64,000 nt of DNA. Origin: Sphingomonadales bacterium (GTDB lineage Bacteria; Bacteroidota; Bacteroidia; Flavobacteriales_D; Crocinitomicaceae). The stretch covers positions 62,001 to 126,000 of the forward strand of contig VHBC01000006.1 in the NCBI GenBank assembly GCA_016872115.1. Reading direction: 5' to 3'. The notes under the pieces are model-generated. The model ran no database searches and was not told the origin of the DNA. It saw nothing but the letters and a program-made list of their open reading frames with translations. A program made the position numbers and the translations under genes. This document shows positions 62,830 through 64,000 of the stretch, piece by piece; position 1 is the first letter of the stretch; each line of letters begins with the position of its first letter.

Positions 62830-64000
62830 TTACTTATTTCTTTTAAGTTCAATCCGAAATACAGTTCCTTCGCCCTCTTCGCTTTCAAACCAAATTTGGC
62901 CGTTGTGTTTTTCGATAATTTGTCTAACGACACTTAAACCAATCCCCGAACCAGAAGATTTGGTGGTGAAATAAGGCGTAAAAATCTTGTCTTGTTCTTG
63001 TTTTGGTATGCCAATTCCGTTGTCGTGAACGGCTATTGTTACATGGGAGGCAGTGCCACTCATTTTGATTTCGATTATTGGATTTGACCTGTTATTGGTA
63101 GCTTGTTTTGCATTGAGTAGTAAATTATTAAACACTTGGCTTAACATATCTTTATCTGCCCTAATCCAAGTAGGCTTTCCGGTAGTTTCAAATTGAATGG
63201 AGGGTTGTTCTTCGTCAAATAAATATAAGGTCTGTTCAATGAAGGCATTGAGTTCAATTGCCTCAAATTGAGGTTCGGAAAGTTTGGCGAACCGAGCAAA
63301 TTCATTGGCCATTCGAGCTAATGCATCAATCTGTTCGATGAGGCCCGGAAGTGTGGTTTGGACAAGTTGCGGCGCAGTTGCATCTTGCATTTCAATCTTG
63401 CGCAAGAGATGTTGAATACTCAATTTCATCGGTGTAAGTGGGTTTTTAATCTCGTGTGCAATTTGTTGTGCGAGATCGCGCCAAGCACTTTCGCGCTCGC
63501 TACGTGCAATTTGACCTGCCGCGAGCTCAAGCTCTGTCAGTTTTTCATTGTAGGCTTTAACGAGAAGGCCGATTTCATCTTGATTATGGTAAGTGATTTT
63601 TTGATTGTTTTTACCGAATTCTAATGCCCGCACTGATCTTGCGACTACTTGAAGGGGTCCAATAAGCCAATTGCTCACTACCAAAGCAATAAAAACCGAA
63701 ATGGCCAGCAGTAATACAAATACGTTAATGGCCGCTTTAAAAAAATTCTCGATTTGTTGTTCATACGCCTCTTGTTGACCGAATAATTGTAAGTTGATAA
63801 AACCAATTTGTTGTCGTTTATAGTTGATAATGGGTAAATAAGCGCTTCTGTATGTGAGTGTACCAATTTGATCTTGGTGCGAAAAATAACTTTGATTGGC
63901 CCCAATCAAAGCGTCCATGGCGTTGGGGTTCATGTGTTCACCGATGAGACCATAGGCAAAAAGTTTCGGTCTAGACGACGCAATTAAGAAACCTTCGCTG
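62830..64000 (-). CDS. Sensor histidine kinase, NtrY-like (5' end beyond window)
   Basis: The reading frame stays open to the right edge, so the N-terminus is missing; an internal ATG at 63933 is not the likely start. The visible 389 residues contain a periplasmic remnant, one membrane helix (FKAAINVFVLLLAISVFIALVVS), a HAMP-like linker (GPLQVVARSVRALE), the phospho-acceptor H-box AHEIKNPLTPMKLSIQHLL and an ATPase domain with N-box NNLLLNAKQATNN, VHDNGIGIP and FTTKSSGSGIGLSVV. The H-box wording EIKNPLTP is that of NtrY kinases, which partner sigma-54 activators, fitting rpoN in this window by inference only. Confidence 0.92.
   Translation of the reverse strand, partial: SEGFLIASSRPKLFAYGLIGEHMNPNAMDALIGANQSYFSHQDQIGTLTYRSAYLPIINYKRQQIGFINLQLFGQQEAYEQQIENFFKAAINVFVLLLAISVFIALVVSNWLIGPLQVVARSVRALEFGKNNQKITYHNQDEIGLLVKAYNEKLTELELAAGQIARSERESAWRDLAQQIAHEIKNPLTPMKLSIQHLLRKIEMQDATAPQLVQTTLPGLIEQIDALARMANEFARFAKLSEPQFEAIELNAFIEQTLYLFDEEQPSIQFETTGKPTWIRADKDMLSQVFNNLLLNAKQATNNRSNPIIEIKMSGTASHVTIAVHDNGIGIPKQEQDKIFTPYFTTKSSGSGIGLSVVRQIIEKHNGQIWFESEEGEGTVFRIELKRNK

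Overview
The window looks like chromosomal housekeeping DNA from a member of the Bacteroidota, most likely order Flavobacteriales (a Crocinitomicaceae/Fluviicola-like lineage is my best guess from gene content, not a proven assignment). Signs of this are type IX secretion (T9SS) C-terminal sorting domains, a CHU-type gliding-motility C-terminal domain, families largely restricted to this phylum (DUF6029, Omp28, DUF4271 beside hemD, a long IspG with a central insertion, SdhC of the five-helix type), very weak Shine-Dalgarno signals, and repeated TAnnTTTG boxes with an upstream TTG/TTTG, the known Bacteroidota primary-sigma promoter. I see no prophage, insertion sequence, CRISPR array, rRNA or plasmid-type gene.

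Layout. 1-6.8 kb (+): a LEA14-like lipoprotein, polA, the site-2 protease rseP and a PaaZ-type fusion. 6.8-16.3 kb (-): an MMPL/RND exporter, a FecA-like TonB receptor, a Gly-Leu-Pro tRNA cluster, then a tightly overlapping hemL/SDR/carotenoid operon (CruF-like, CrtZ, fused CrtYcd). 16.3-20.9 kb: kynU (+), purN (-), then acpP-fabF-rnc and a small membrane protein (+). 20.9-28.6 kb (-): sdhCAB, and upstream an ECF sigma factor, a putative anti-sigma protein with a CHU_C domain, a lipid kinase, ispD and an LD-carboxypeptidase. 28.7-36.0 kb: a TlpA-like protein (+) converging on mreB, then purH and nrdB-nrdA (-).

36.3-41.9 kb (+): comF, an FAD oxidoreductase, lepA, a membrane protein, a cytochrome c lipoprotein and hflX. 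41.9-44.8 kb (-): a T9SS cargo protein coupled to rnr. 44.9-52.6 kb (+): a compact seven-gene run (TlpA thioredoxin, DUF6029 barrel, Omp28, rpoN, membrane protein, coiled-coil lipoprotein, TPR protein). 52.6-64 kb: a glutaryl-CoA-type dehydrogenase (-), DUF4271-hemD (+), a probably highly expressed secreted thioredoxin-like T9SS protein (+), an extended RluA (+), ispG (-), a TonB-CTD lipoprotein and a GT39-like membrane protein (+), and a histidine kinase cut by the right edge (-).

Themes. Tetrapyrrole synthesis (hemL, hemD), isoprenoid precursors (ispD, ispG) and xanthophyll formation (crtZ, crtYcd, cruF-like) are all represented, though crtB/crtI/crtE are not here. Extracytoplasmic thiol chemistry recurs (three TlpA/thioredoxin-fold proteins plus Omp28). 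Convergent genes are packed with almost no spacer. The strongest non-coding signals are a set of TCAACACAA repeats between nrdB and comF, overlapping inverted repeats upstream of the fecA-like gene, and promoter boxes so close to start codons that leaderless mRNAs are likely. I found no clear new multi-gene system; the better leads are the sigma/anti-sigma pair with a CHU_C domain and the rpoN-containing envelope operon.
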